Origin: Euglena gracilis
Taxonomy: Eukaryota > Euglenida > Euglenophyceae > Euglenales
Direction: 5' to 3'
Length of the DNA stretch: 64,000 nt
Assembly: GCA_039621445.1 (NCBI GenBank)
Contig: CP154956.1
Span: forward strand, 40,820,437-40,884,436
Within the stretch, counting starts at the first letter, position 1, and each line of letters starts with the position of its first letter. Below are positions 1 to 31,125 of the stretch, piece by piece. The notes below the pieces were generated by a model, which searched no databases, had not been told where the DNA came from, and was given only the letters and a program-made list of their open reading frames with translations. Made by a program: the position numbers and the translations under genes.

Positions 1-1068
1 CATTACACAGTGGACCGTGAGCAATTTGCTGAGGGGCAGAACCAAATTTCTTCAATTCCTCCCTGAGGGAATGGAGGAAGAGGAGGGGGGATACACAAAT
101 CCTTGGAAATAAATGGAGGAATAGCTTCAACGTTTAGAAACCAGGCAAGGAGCGGTTTCAGAATTACGGTACTCACAGATTCACCCAGTGGAAGTATGGC
201 CAGACCCCCCAGACCCGGAATGCGGAGACCGCCTTGGTCCTGTGGGATCAAATTTTGGCAGGATTCCACTCAGAATTTTCACAGGACGTCAAAGCTAAAA
301 TCCAGCCAAAACACTGGCTGAAAAACGGCTAAAATTTTTCTGGCCTGGCCTTCAGCCGGGCCAAAATATGACCCATAGTGCCCCCTCCCCCCCCGGCAGG
401 GCTGCACGGGAAGGCGTGCAGCCCTGCCGGGGGGGGGGGGAGGCCTAGTGGGGAGGGGTGGTCGGCCCCCCCTACCCAAGAGGTGGGGGTGTCGACCCCC
501 CCCACCCACCGTGGCACCCTTCCTTCGGCGCCGCAGGAAAATTTGATCTTCCTAAAAATCGGCGGCACCAGAAATACAAGAAAGCCTGGTGGAGGGTCGG
601 ACCCCCCCCCTACCACCGGGATGGGGTGGGGGAGTCGACTCCTCCCACCACCACCCATTGAGTTGCAGCGATTCCCATCCATCTGCCCCTCTCCCCGGGG
701 GGGGGGGGTCCAGAGGCAACCCACCCACCCACCCACTCTCAACAACCCCCCCCCAGGGGGTCACACAGGGGCTACGTAAATATATGCTGGTGGGATAACG
801 AGTCAGTGCGGGCCTGGGTTTTGTAGCAGGGCGCAGTTGCAACGCTGTGAAAACGCCTTTGGGAGTTGGGGCATAATCGAGCTCCACCTGTTTATAAGAA
901 GGGGTTATAAATGGTGGGCGGAGGGTTTGCAATACCTGCATCCTGCACCCTGTCAACCCCAAGACTCCCCTTTTTTTAGGGGTCTATGGGCAGGCAGGCT
1001 ACACATGATCGAGTATGAGCACATGCCAGGCAGGTGCAAGGCCACCAGACCACCCGACAGAGGCCCAC
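1..1068. other. Non-coding, C/G-tract repeat region
   Basis: No exon could be supported here. The stretch 420-760 is a chain of poly-C and poly-G tracts with short inverted repeats, including the GGCGC-type palindrome near 522-534 and a GGGTCGGACCCC palindrome near 596-606. Both recur in introns elsewhere in the window. It is probably intron of the propeller gene, which runs off this end. Confidence 0.5.
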
Positions 1069-19007
<17,939 letters not shown>

Positions 19008-19439
19008 CTGCGTGGGATGAGCCATGGCACGCCAGCAGTCAACCAACCCGTGCCCCTCTGAACACCGGCAGCCCAGCAATGAATCGACAAAGCAAGAAAG
19101 GGGAGTTTGGGGAAAGAACAATCCGAGGCATGGGTCTCTGACTGCATGGGAAAGCGTTGAAGGAATGTTTCCGGGAACCCGACCGGGGAACCATAAGCCC
19201 TCCCCGCCAACAAGCCTGTAACTCCCTCTTTCCCTCATTTTTAAGAGACCGCTTGCTCAGAGATGCTCCGCTGGAGCAATGACCTGACTACCATATCAAA
19301 CAAATCCCTGCCCACCACGTGCAATGGACGGTGGTGGGTAGCAAGCGGGGGCTGATGTTTGCTCTTGTTTGCAAATACCTTCATCGTTGGCAATTAACAA
19401 AAACTTCATTTTTGAAGTTTTTGTCATCTTTGATAATTT

Positions 19440-19660
19440 GGTGCAAAAAAAGGTCACAAAAAAACATAACCCCCCCAAATAACCCCCCCAAATAACACAC
19501 ACTCCCTCGGGGGCCGATTTTGAGCGCCCAAATAACACCCCCCCTGTTTTTCTTTGGTTTTCCAAGTAAAAATAACCCCCCCAAATAACACCCCCCCTGG
19601 GGCCCCAGTTCGGGTGCCAAATAACACACCAGGGGGGGTGTTATTTGGGGGGGGGGGTTA
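19440..19660. repeat. CCCCCCAAATAACA repeat cluster
   Basis: At least five copies of CCCCCCAAATAACAC-type units, some inverted at the 3' end. Related GGGTCTTATTTTGGGG units occur at 22786-23190 and 37865-38280. Confidence 0.75.
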
Positions 19661-20650
19661 CATGCCCTCCAACACAAAACACAGGGGGGGAGATCGACCT
19701 GCAGGGTTCTCTTTGGGTCGTCCCTCCTAGAAGTGATGGAGACAAGCACCCATCCCCAGGGGGTCCGACTCAGAGTAGAAAGTTTGGTCTGGTTGGAAAT
19801 TGGAAAAAAGGCAGCTGCCCAGCTTAAACCTTTGGGGATGCCGACGCACGCGTGCACACCATGTGTGGCACACCGTTCGGCACACCGTGCACACCGTGCA
19901 CAGCTGTGCGTCGTTCGATGAAATTTGACCCAAAATAAAAAAATAAAAATAATAATCTTCGATTTTCTGACATTTTTTGTGATTCGCATTCATTTTTGGT
20001 ATTCTTTTCAAAGAATTTGGTGCGGGAAGACGCACGGTGTGCACGGCGTGCACGGTGTGCCGCACACCGTGCATCGGCATCCCCTTTGGTCAAAAAAATA
20101 CGATGGGCAAAAAAAAATATGCAAAAAATTTTTCAGTAATTGATAGGTTTGGGTTTCTCTTTTTGCAGTTTGGTTTGGCCAGGTACCAGGTGCAGGAAGT
20201 TCTGACGGGAGGCAAACCAAATTCAACACATTTTTGGCCAAATTTTTTTGACCTCCGAAAGCAAAAAAAATATATATACGTAATCGTCCAGCCACCCTGT
20301 ACAAGCCACATCACAGCATCAGCAGCCTGTGGCCAAATCCCAGGAGACCGTAATGTGTCTGCCTCTTAAGGTTGTCACCGGCATACAGGTCAAAACATCG
20401 AGTTTATCTGGCAGGCAAATCCGTGGCACAAGGAGGAGGAGGGCTGGAGAGCATACAAGCACGGCGGCCTTCATCCAACTTAAGGGATGGTGGTGGGGGA
20501 CGCTGCTGCGCTAGGTAAAAGCCCACTTTGAGGCCCAGGAAGAACTTGGCACGTGAGCTGGCACACACTGGACACCCCTGGCCTGCGTGTGAACGTGAAT
20601 GAGTGAGCATGTGGGGAGGGCGGGCGAGCGGATGGGTGCGGGGATGGGTG
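19661..20650. other. Non-coding sequence
   Basis: Contains interspersed CACACCGTGCAC words (19855-19910, 20035-20075), partly inverted, and A-rich tracts. No coding signal was seen. Confidence 0.45.
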
Positions 20651-20656
20651 GGTATG

Positions 20657-20918
20657 TCGTGTTGAGTTGAGTTGAGTTGAGGTGTGTTGTGTTGTGTTGT
20701 GTTGTGTTGTGTTGTGTTGTGTTGTGTTGTGTTGTGTTGTGTTGTGTTGTGTTGTGTTGGGTTGGGTTGGGTTGGGTTGGGTTGTGTTGTGTCGTGTTGT
20801 GTCGTGTCGTGTCGTGTTGTGTTGTGTTGTGTTGTGGTGTGGTGTGGTGTGGTGTGGTGTGTTGTGTTGTGGTGTGTTGTGTTGTGGTGTGTTGTGTTGT
20901 GTGTGTGTGTGTGTGTGT
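20657..20918. repeat. (GTTGT)n pentamer array
   Basis: TGTTG-type pentamers with GGGTT, GTCGT and GTGGT variants in blocks, ending in a GT run. Confidence 0.95.
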
Positions 20919-21282
20919 CCAGTGGAGGTAGATGGGATACTTGGGGGAATGTTCTACACCCAGCGCAGAAGAAACCTTCACTGGGAACGGACGCTCTGTG
21001 CTGCTGTACAGGGAGTGACGTGGAGTCTTCCCTGAAAGTCAAGAAAAATGCAGCAAACAGATGGTTTCAAAGGCTGTGGGGTAAGGAGGATGGGTAAAAA
21101 AAAAAAGGAGAGAGGTGGCGCAGAATGGATCTGTTGAACAGTATTTTGAGTGTATCACCTTCCAATGATATATTTGAAGACCCATAATACAGAGAGACGA
21201 CCAAAACGACAGACGGACAGAGACACACAAACAAAGACACAACACAGTTTTCAGAAAATAAAATATAAAACACTGTATTTTG

Positions 21283-21420
21283 CACACACACACACACACA
21301 CACACATACACACACACACACACCAAATCCAAATCCAAATCATTAAGCAGGAAATTTCAAACAAAAAGGCTTCAAAACCAAAAAAAAATTGCATTTCGAT
21401 GAAAGCAACGAAAATCTCTG

Positions 21421-21475
<55 letters not shown>

Positions 21476-21476
21476 C
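21283..21476. repeat. (CA)n and (CT)n microsatellites
   Basis: A CA array at 21283-21323 and a TC array at 21424-21472. Confidence 0.95.
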
Positions 21477-22633
21477 TCAATCTCTGACACCCCATATGTC
21501 TTAAATGCTTGCATCAAATGGCTATTATCGTTATTCTTTATCAGAAGCGGAGATTTTAAATGCATCAGGACTGAGCAGCCACGATGGGTGCCTTGGAGGT
21601 GTGCGTGTTTTTTTTTTTAAAAAAAAGCATCATCCTCTCCCCCAAAAAACGGCCACTCTCTTTGGCAAAAATCACAAATATTTTATTCAGAAAAGAATTG
21701 AGTAATCTAGCAAACTGTGCTTCTCCCCATGCCTTCCGATACAGTTAGTACACCCCTGCATACCAGGGCTCAGAAAATCGGCCCCCATGAGTCTTAGGGC
21801 CGGGGTCTTGTACCCCCCTTAAATAATGGGGGGATATATTTAGGCACATTTTTCAACTCAAGAAATCGCCCCCAAAGTGCACGTTTTTATATAATTTCTG
21901 AAATCTGCACAAGCACGTAAAACCACACCACACCAAATGGTCTGTGTGCTGCGTGACTGAGGCTTCACCGCGGCGATGGGCACTGGGTTGGGGGGGGGGA
22001 ACGCAGGGGTCCTTCCCCAGAGAAACTCCTCTCAGAGAGAAAGCCGAATTGGTCAGCCATGCTCAGCAGGAACCCCACACAGGCGGGGCAAAACACTGCA
22101 CTGCAAAAAACATTTCAGAAAACCGCAAACATCTGCGGGAAACTGAGTTTGCAGTGTTTTTGTTGGGGAAGTTGCAGTTCCCCCCCCCCAACTTTTTCCG
22201 TATCCAAATTTGGCTAAAATTAGGGTTCTTTCAAAAACTGGCCCCGCTAACGCTGTATTTCACCCCACAGGCTCTTAAGGTAATCGTTTGAGCACCATCA
22301 ACATCAATCTCCAAGGTCCACGTCCACATAGTTAATAATGCTCAACCTCAGCTTCATGGGCGAAAGTTCATCATCGTCGACCTGTTTGTGTTCACCCAGG
22401 ACGTTATGAAGAAGGATTTAACAGTGAAGCAGCAACCCCTTTTGGCCTTTTGGGGGTTGGGGTGGTTGGGACAATTGCCACTTTTCTTCTTGTTGCTGGT
22501 CCATCAGAACCACCACATCCGTTTTTGTTGTGACTTTTCAGGGAAATGCAATTAAGCTGCAATAAAACATGAAAAATACAAAAAAACCTGCAAAAACTGC
22601 ACAGTGCTTTTCCCCCTCCCTGCCCCCACCCCT

Positions 22634-22732
22634 TGAACCCCGCCGCTCTGCTGCCCAGCGCCTCGCTCGGCACTGCTTCCGGCACTGCCGGCCGACCTGA
22701 CCCCAAATCCAGCGAAAGGTCTGCCTCTGGCG
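22634..22732 (-). CDS. Candidate exon, unknown protein
   Basis: Acceptor CTTTGTTCAG, with possible donors at 22697 (TCAG|GTCGGC) and near 22634. One frame reads PEADLSLDLGSG, which joins 18938-19007 in phase. Frame and limits are not certain. Confidence 0.35.
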
Positions 22733-22785
22733 CTGAACAAAGAAGAGGTGGAGGAGGGAGAGGCAGAGGGTCACCCCCTAAACCC

Positions 22786-23190
22786 CCCCCCCCAAAAATA
22801 AGACCCCCCCATAAAATGGACCCCCCCAAAAATAAGACCCCCCCTGGCCGGTCCGAGCAAAAATCCATGAAATGGACCCCGCCATAAATAAGCCCCCCCC
22901 CCCTGCCGGCGCGAAGCGCCGGATTTTTGAAAAAAGGGCCATTTTGGGGGGTAAATCTGTCATTTTGGGACAGTTTCCATACAATTCAGCATATTTTCCC
23001 CTATTTGTCTGGCGCGAAGCGCCGAAAAATGGTATTTTGGGCGGCATTTTTGGACATTTTGGGGGGTCGAAAATTTTTCCAGCAAAAATCCATACAATGG
23101 ACCCCCCCCATGAATAAAGACCCCCCCTCGGGCTTTCCAGCAACCGACCCATGAAATGGACCCGGGGTCTTATTTTTGGGGGGGGTTTAC
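22786..23190. repeat. Composite repeat of AAATAAGACCCCCC units and GGCGCGAAGCGCC palindromes
   Basis: AAATCCATGAAATGGACCCC-type units flank two GGCGCGAAGCGCC palindromes (22909-22921, 23011-23023). The block ends with an inverted GGTCTTATTTTTGGGG unit. Confidence 0.7.
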
Positions 23191-25170
23191 TCCCTCAGCC
23201 CGGAGATTTCTTGGAGACGAGGGGACAGCTGGCCGGCTGGAAAGTGGTGCTGGCTGCTGGCTGGACCTCCCCTCCGTCTAAGAAATCCCCTGCACTTAGC
23301 TAAGGGCAGCCAAATGTATTCAACACAGGAGACAGGGGGCTCGGAGTGACGCGTTTGGGTGCCTGAGGACCACCCTGTCAATCCCCCCCTCAGAGACCCA
23401 GGAAACGGGACATTTAGTTTGGACCCCCTCCCATGTCGACCCTGAGGCAGTGCTCGCCAGAGCTATGCAATAAAAAAAAATATTCCATTCCAAAAAAAAT
23501 GGCCATATTTCTGCGAAAATGGGTCAGTCGGCTTTGGGGGGAAAATTTTCTGGCATTCTTGGACCATCGCCCATCACCCAAAACACCCCAAAAAATAGCT
23601 TTCCACCTTTAATTTTGGACCCAACTTGACCCCCGTTGGCTGTCCCTTGGGCTGAAGGGCAGTTCAAAGGGGGTGGTCCAAAGAATCCCATTCCTGAGGG
23701 ACCGCCTTGGGATCGACATTGGTGGCCATCAGGGAAATTGCACAAAAATTGAGCTGAATTGAGCTTGAAAAATTGAAATCAAATTGAAAGAAAAGGCGGA
23801 AACTGAAGGAAAAAGTGTGGAAAAATTGATATCGGGAATCTGTTGGCAGGGGACTTGAAAATTTTCACTCCACCAGGAAGGGACCTCCACCGTAGATTTT
23901 TTTTGACTTACAACAGTATCAAGGTTGATGTTTGTTTTGAGCTGTCATTCACATTTTCCACAAAAAAAATTGCAAGTTTGGGAACATGCTGATTCCAGAA
24001 ATATGGATGTTTTTCAAAAAAATATTTTCAACAAAAATGACAAAAATTTGACAAAAATTTGGTCTCAGGAAAAAAATCATATCCAGGATGCAGAACTTTT
24101 CTAAAATGCTGAAATCGTTTACCAGCAGAAAACAGAAAATGTGTTCATATTGGAGAATTGATTTGCAAATTTTGCAAAAACTGAACATTTTGGGAAAATT
24201 TGCAAAAAAGCACTTTCGTCCCCTTGTGAACCAACCTTGTGAACCATTGAACCAGGAATGACCAAAAGTTTATGTGGAAAAACTGAGGGAGGAAAGGGGG
24301 AAAATGACGAAAATCACGGAAAATTTCGGGAAATTGCAGAAAACTGTGGAAGCTGTGGAAAAATTGCAGATATCCCCGCACCGGTTTCAGGTGCTTCCGG
24401 GCCTTCTGGGTCGAGTGTCCTACCACTGAGGGGTTGATTCAACATTTATACCGTAATTACCGACCGGTGTTGGTATCCTGCACCCGCTTCCGTGAAGCAT
24501 CAGCCCAAAATGACCCAAAATGGCTGGAAAATGGTCTCAAAGGGCCCAAAAATCGACAAAAAATACATAATGCAGAATGCAGAATGAATAAATATAAGCA
24601 ACTATTATTCCTTGATGATATCTTCAAGGGAAAAGGTCTGAATTTGTTTAGTTTTCTCAATGAAAAGAAAAGGAAAACTGCTCGATACAATGCAACAAGT
24701 GCTCAAAAGCGGTTGAACACTGAATTTGAAAAAAAGCAATTTTCCAGAAGCAAAATTTTTACCAAAATCTTCCTTGCCACAACGTTTTATCGCAATTTTT
24801 GCCAACCCTGCACATGTCAGCTTGGGAACAGGCTTCTTTTTAAGTCAGCAGCCCCCCCCCCCGGGGGGGGGGGGGTGGGGTGGGTGGGTCCGGGCCGGAC
24901 CCCCCCCCGGGGGGGGGGGTCCTGCGCCAGAGGCGCTGGGTATACCTTTTCGGCGCGAAGCGCCGAAAATTTTTGGAAATTGCCTTTAACGGGCCCGGTT
25001 TTGGGGGGGTCCCCGCCCCCCCCCCCCCGGGGGGGTCCCGCGCCACCCTGGGTGGGTGGGGGGGACCCCCCCCTCCCCCCCCCGGGGGTCTTAAAAAGAA
25101 GCCTGCTTGGGAAAGGTCGGGCACTGATGAAGCAAACGTGCCTGCCCAGCCCGTCACTCCCAACCAGTCG
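23191..25170. other. Non-coding sequence with poly-C/G hairpins
   Basis: AT-rich, A-tract sequence up to 24835, then a 250-bp region of alternating C and G runs holding a GGCGCGAAGCGCC palindrome near 24952-24964. No exon supported. Confidence 0.45.
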
Positions 25171-25179
25171 CACCCGAGC

Positions 25180-25309
25180 CAGACACACGTTTCGGGGCCC
25201 GGCGGGGCAGGGGGCGCAGCAGATACAGCACTTTGTTGGCGTGGTGGACCACGTCCTCCACCCGCCGCCCGGCCTCCCGGAATTGTTCCCGCAGTGGGAC
25301 GGGGAGGCC
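25180..25309 (-). CDS. Candidate exon, helical segment
   Basis: Acceptor CTGCCCCGCAG opens GLPVPLREQFREAGRRVEDV followed by HANKVLYLL, which looks like an amphipathic helix. The donor is not fixed. Family not recognised. Confidence 0.45.
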
Positions 25310-25782
25310 CTGCGGGGCAGTCCCAGCCTTGCTGCCCCCTGGGATTAAGAATGTGCCCCCCCCCCTACTGGGAGATGCCTGTCCTGGCTTTGGGGGGGGG
25401 GGGCTGGTTTAGGAAGCTGGAGTCGGCCACAAACGGTGGAAAGGCTGGCCTGGTGCCAGAAAAAAATTTGAAAAAGGGTCGAAATGCATTGACATTAAGG
25501 CATTTTTTTTGCCCCGAGCAGCTGCCCCCCCCCCAGTCAACTGGCAACTGACAGGTGCTCAAAAAGTCATTGGCTGGGTTTTTTTTTCGAAACAGGTGTG
25601 ACCCCGGCCCTCTTCCCCGAGTTGTACACTCCCAGCTCTCCACCCCAAGGACAGCAGCCTGGCATCCCCCCCCCCAACCCCTGGAACGCCGGTACGCATT
25701 CGGGGCCACGGCAACACCAGCCAGGGGAGGGGCGGCAAACCGTCCCCGGCAGCCGATTCCCCGCTGAACGACAGCGGCACAC

Positions 25783-25854
25783 CTCCAGCGGCAGGCCGGG
25801 GGAGAGCTCCGAGGCCAGCCGGCCCACGACCTCCACCAGAGGAGGGCAGGCCCC
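25783..25854 (-). CDS. Candidate exon, 24 codons
   Basis: Acceptor GGTTGGCAG, donor GAG|GTGTGC. It encodes PPLVEVVGRLASELSPGLPL, a helical-looking peptide, phase 0/0. Confidence 0.45.
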
Positions 25855-25953
25855 CTGCCAACCCATGCAGACGGGGCGGTCCAACTCCGCCAACCCCGGC
25901 CGGAAGCCCAATTGAGAGATGTGGGGGGGGGGCAGAGGGGGCCCGGGCGACAC

Positions 25954-26041
25954 AACTGGGAGAGCAGCTCGTCCCTCAGCCAGGCAGAGACGTCCCCCCG
26001 GGGCAGGTCGGGGTCGGGCTGCGGTGGGGCGGCCGGGGGCC
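25954..26041 (-). CDS. Candidate exon
   Basis: Acceptor CGCCGCCGCAG, donor AGTT|GTGTCG. It encodes DPDLPRGDVSAWLRDELLSQ. The phase does not join 26438-26519 directly, so an exon may be missing between them. Confidence 0.4.
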
Positions 26042-26437
26042 CTGCGGCGGCGAGGGTTGGGGGCGTGCCCCCTGAGCACGGCGGGGGGGGGGGGGGGCGG
26101 TGCCTCGGGGTGCCGCAGAGCGCACAGACGAAATGCCCCGCATAGAATATGCAACGGAAGCGATGCGAGGCACGTGTGCATTGGGATGCCATTGGTGGAT
26201 TGCCGATGTTCACGGTTTCAAAGAACATTTGAAACACTGCCGTGCTCAATCTAAGAAATAAAGCATGTCACGACGATCCCCCAAATAGTTTGTTATTTAG
26301 GGAGCCAACATCGGGAGAATAATTGGGCAGGTCTTTCAAACTTGAAAAGACACAGAGACACCCAAACTGGAAATTTTTGCTGAAATGCCGCATCTTCGCC
26401 AGCAAACGAGAGGTCATTTGGGACCCACCAGAGGTAC

Positions 26438-26519
26438 GGGCCGAGTTGGATGGTCGTTGGGAGGTGGCGGCGGGGATCTGCTCTGCTCCTGCGCTTCCGC
26501 TTCCCGCGCAAGCCCTCAC
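26438..26519 (-). CDS. Candidate basic exon
   Basis: Acceptor CTCTCCAG, donor GCCC|GTACCT. It encodes GLRGKRKRRSRADPRRHLP, a basic cluster that could be a nuclear signal or lipid-binding patch. Confidence 0.4.
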
Positions 26520-27206
26520 CTGGAGAGGAGAGGAACCAGCAGCAGCAGTGTCCTCAGCCCTCCCTCCCCAAGTGTGTTAGAGTGTTGGCAAAGAAGAGGT
26601 TTTGCAACCTCTGACCAGAGCCGGCCAGCAAAAACAGCCCATCCCATCCCATCCCACCCATCCCATCCCATCCCCAGTGGGGGGGGGGGAGGCCAGACCC
26701 ACCCACCCTACCCCCCCTCCCGGGGGGTCCACGACTAAAAAAAAAACCCCTGACGTAGATCCCAGGGGTTGGATTTGGGAGCCTTGAGTGTCTGGAACTA
26801 CTTGGAATTGGGGGGGGGGGCTTAAAAATTTCGGTCATCCAACCAGCTCGTGGGTAATATAAAACTGATCATAACACCAAATGCCTTATAATCATGCATG
26901 TGCACCGCCGCTGCATTTCACCACATGCGTGGCACGTCCAAATCCCGGTGGGAGGGGGGCTCCAAAAAAAAAAATACGTTTGGAATCTCGGATTTCTTGA
27001 TGTGAAGTCGGGGGCATTGCAGGTCTCGATGTTTGCTCATCCGCAAACTGCTTGAAGGATTACAAAGGGGAAGTACAAAAAAATGGCACGAGGGATGCCG
27101 ATTCAGATGAAAAATGAAGGGACGCCGCCCGACTGACTTCGCGATGCGGATGCGGTGCTCCGGCCCTGGCCCCGGCCCTGGGCCTGGCACACAGCGGGCG
27201 GCACAC

Positions 27207-27298
27207 CTTCAGAAACACTTGGCGCCGTCTCCGCTGCCCGGGGCTGACGTGCAGCGACGGCGACGCCTGCGGGCTGTCGGTCACCTCCCACGGCAGCC
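27207..27298 (-). CDS. Candidate exon
   Basis: Acceptor ACTCCTGCAG, donor GAAG|GTGTGC. It encodes LPWEVTDSPQASPSLHVSPG followed by QRRRRQVFLK. Family not recognised. Confidence 0.45.
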
Positions 27299-28910
27299 CT
27301 GCAGGAGTTGGGAGAGGGCAGCGGCAGCCCATCAGAGCTGCTTTGGAGCGGATTCCCCCCAAAGTCGGGTCATCAAAAGACATTTCCCAAAGTTTTCCAA
27401 AAATGGGTTTCGGCACCGCGCGCCGAAACCACACCCAGGTCTCGGACTCTGGGACTCCGGGGGATGCGGCCCCAGAACGACCCCTCAGACGGCCGTGAAG
27501 GTACCTCAAGCCTTTTCCAAATTACCTCCAGACCGCCCGCGCTCTAGGAAGTGGCGATGCTTAAAACACCAGCCCGGAACGACTTGTGCACATCGCATGT
27601 CAGGATTGCATGCACTTGCACACGTAACCCCCTAAAGCACAGCTGCACAGGATCTGACAACCCAATTGCGCGCGCACATGCGTACGCTTGATGTGACGGA
27701 TCGTGCGAACGTGCACACGATCTGGCCTCTGCAATGTGGCGTGCGTATCAGCGGTGTATCCGAGGGCCTATACTGGAGGTGACTTAGGGTCGTGCGCACC
27801 TGCGCTGAGCCCTGAGTGGTTTTAAAACAAAAGTACGCCACTATGAGGGCAGTTTACAGGCTCGTCTGTAGATCCCTGTTGCGACCTCCTCTCGAGAACC
27901 TTCAGTGCAGACAGAGGTGTGACTTACCATCCAGCAGAGGTGGGCTGTTCCAAACCGGAAGTAACGGCAACAGCATCAGCAAACCTTCTGCCAACGCAAA
28001 CAGCCACACCACCTGAAGGTTCTTCCACCCTTGCCATCACACCAACAAGCTACATATGGGGCTCATCCATCGCTTTCTACAACCAACCACCACCGGTCCA
28101 CGTGAGCACGCCTCATGTCAAAGTGTTTTGCAATAACGCTCAGAATTGGTGCCTAGAGACGCGGCGAGATGGCTTGCACAACCTTCCACAAAGCACATGC
28201 TCACGGGGCCAGATGCTGTACACCCTCTCTGTGGCAATAGCCACAGACTGTGCGCACATCCACGCGCTTGTTGTGTTCAAACGTGCGCGGGACTGACTGG
28301 AGGCACACTCAGCCGACCCTGCTTCAAACCAGTTTGCACGCACATGCACCTGATTCAGCCAAAATTCTTGTCTTCATGGCCATGCAAGAACCCACTCAAC
28401 CGGGGGGGCCTTCTGTGTTAAAAAGGCCTTCAGCCATCAGTGGCCTCACCCCCGAAAGGACCAGGGGGCTTCTGGCTCACAGAATTGAACAGTGGAGACG
28501 GTCTGTTTCCTAAATGGTCGATCCCTTCTGCCCCCCTGCATGCTTGAATGATTGCTTTCCAGCTCGCTGACATGAAATGAGGCTTTCCAGGGAGGACGGA
28601 GCTCATCACTGGAAGGGCGAAGTTTGGCAGAAGAGGAGACTGTGCCTAAGGTGCACCGCACTTTTTGTACACCATTGTTGAAGGCAGAATACCGACTTGC
28701 TGGGTCGCTGCCGCGGGGCGCGGGTCACCGGGGGCCCATTGGGGGTGGCACACCGCCGCTGGGCTGGGGTTGGAGCAGGGGAGGGGACTGGCAGAGTGGC
28801 AGCCAGGGGGGGGGAAGGCTGGTCCGAGCCTTTTTGACCGTCTGTCAAATGCAAAACTGTCGCCGAGAAAACTACACCAGCTCTCGAGGACACCAAAAGG
28901 AAAAAAGCAC

Positions 28911-29012
28911 CGGTGGGGTTGGAGGGGGCCCCAGGCCCCTCCCCATCCCGGCAGCTGCCACAGCACGACTCCAGCGATGACAGGGACGGGGTGCGGCCGC
29001 CCACGCCACGGG
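28911..29012 (-). CDS. Candidate Ser-rich exon
   Basis: Acceptor CGGGGCCAG, donor CACCG|GTGCTT. It encodes GRTPSLSSLESCCGSCRDGE. Further GC-rich pieces at 28.7 kb and 29.5 kb may also be exons but could not be framed. Confidence 0.35.
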
Positions 29013-30967
29013 CTGGCCCCGGCCAGAGCGTCACTTAGTGACCTCCCCCCCCCCGGGGGAACCCAGTGGCTGGAAAATGTGGGCTGGCTATCCCCCCCCG
29101 GGGGGCTCCCCGGCTGGGACTGGGCCCATCCAGTCCCAGCCGGCAGGAACTAAAAAAAAAATCGAAGCTGCAAAAAAAGCCAAAAAAAATCTGCCAAACG
29201 CGCAGAATCAATGTTCGGCCACACATTTGCCCTTGGCCGGCCCTTTTCCGACCCATTTTTACCCGTTTTTCAGCCCATTTTTTGCACCCCTAAAGCACCA
29301 TCCCGTCCCGCCGCCCTTTGGGTGGCTGGAAAATGAAACTCATCCATGGGGGCCGGAGGGGTCCGTGCCAGAAGAAGGCTGTTGGCTGGCTGGACCCCCC
29401 ACCGGGGGGGATGGGGTGCCCTCCCGGCTTAAGCGACGCCCTGGCCCCGGTCCCGGCCCCATCATCACCATCTCCGAGGGTGGGACACGCGCGACGGGCA
29501 GCGGACCTGGGGGATCAAGGGGTGGCGTTCCATGGCCACACATGGCAGGCAGTCTGGAGGCCCAACCCCAGGAGGAGGAGTGGAGGCTTCGTAGGAGGAG
29601 GCTCCAGAGCTTCCTTGAATGTCGTTCGAGGTCGCTTGAGGAGAGGCTCCAGCGCCTTCTCGTGTGTACATGCATGCATGCATTCTTTTTACGAATGTTG
29701 GCCTAACCTTATCCCTTTCACTAGCAACATGGCTCCGTTTGTCTCCCGCCCCCATTGGTGTGCATGTTGACCTTTCCCCATCCCTTTCATTTTCAACATG
29801 ACTCCGTTTATCTCCCGTGTCCTTCTTTTGGGCACGTTGACCTGAACTTACCTCTAATTTTTGAGCACTAATATGGAGGAAACAGTTATGGGTCTCGTGA
29901 TGCAAGCATGCATTTGATGCACACAGGAGGAGGCTCGAGATATCATTCGAGGTCGTTCGAGGAGGCTCGAGGAGGCTCGAGCCTCCCCTGCCTGGGTGCC
30001 TGTCGGGTCGTCTGCTGAAATACAAAAAAGAATACCCCCAAAACAGCAAAGAACCCCCTGAGGCAAAGTTCTGGATAGATTAGCCGCACGACACCTATTG
30101 CTTGCTTTGTTCACAGCCCATCACCAAATACCCCATCACAATCCCCTCCACACCACAATCACCACCGCCGACAAACCAGAAGCACACCCAAGCCGCAGAG
30201 CTTGTAATCAATCAGGACGGAGCCAACAGACGACTGGTCATGGCCTGAGGACGATCATATAATGTCGTCAACCTTAGGCATCCCACCGTTGATGGTTGTT
30301 CCAATGCTGCACACAGTCAGTGTGGTTTCTCAGGTTTCTCAGAGACATGTAATCCCTCCCCTAAAAAGTGCACGGGTGCGCACATTTTAAGAACGCAGCT
30401 TCAGACCCCAAGGGGTGTGCACTTATTAGGGCACTACGCGCTACGCACTTGTTAGGGCAAAGTGCAAAATGCCTAATTTTCCACCACTCTTTTCCCCCCT
30501 TCTTGTGCTGACAGGCAGTGGGTCGGTTTGTGTGTCAGATTTGGGCTTGGACAACAGAAGTATTTGGTCCGAGAAAGACATTTTTGAGAATTTTGTGTGC
30601 TCTCTGACCTGAGATGCGAAAATGATTTCTCCTTTGGGGGGAGGTGCTTTTTAGGGAGGTAGTTTTGGATCCTTGGGGGGTGCACACTTAAAAGGACACT
30701 GCGCAAAATTAGGGCACTGCGCACTTATTAGGGGGGTTTACCCCATTCCTCTCTTCAAGCTGTTCAAGCTAGAAGGAGGTTGTAGCGTCGTGCTTTACCT
30801 TTTCTTTTCCCCGGGTCTGGGTGCTAGTGAAGACTTGGCCCACTGTCTGGGCAGAGCTACTGAAGTGTTACGAGATATGGAAGTGAGGGTGAACTTAGAA
30901 GCAACTGAATTCAATAGGAAGTGAGGCGAAGAGATTTAGACGTGGGTGGCGTTTGCACTTATCCATG

Positions 30968-30994
30968 CACGCAGGCAGGCACACACACAGGCAG

Positions 30995-31042
<48 letters not shown>

Positions 31043-31077
31043 ACACACGAACACACACACACACACACACACACACC
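30968..31077. repeat. (CA)n microsatellite
   Basis: CA array with two CGAA interruptions. Confidence 0.95.
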
Positions 31078-31125
31078 AGGCAGTACACTTTAATTCGCCT
31101 TACTTTGGGAGGTCAAAGACCTGAC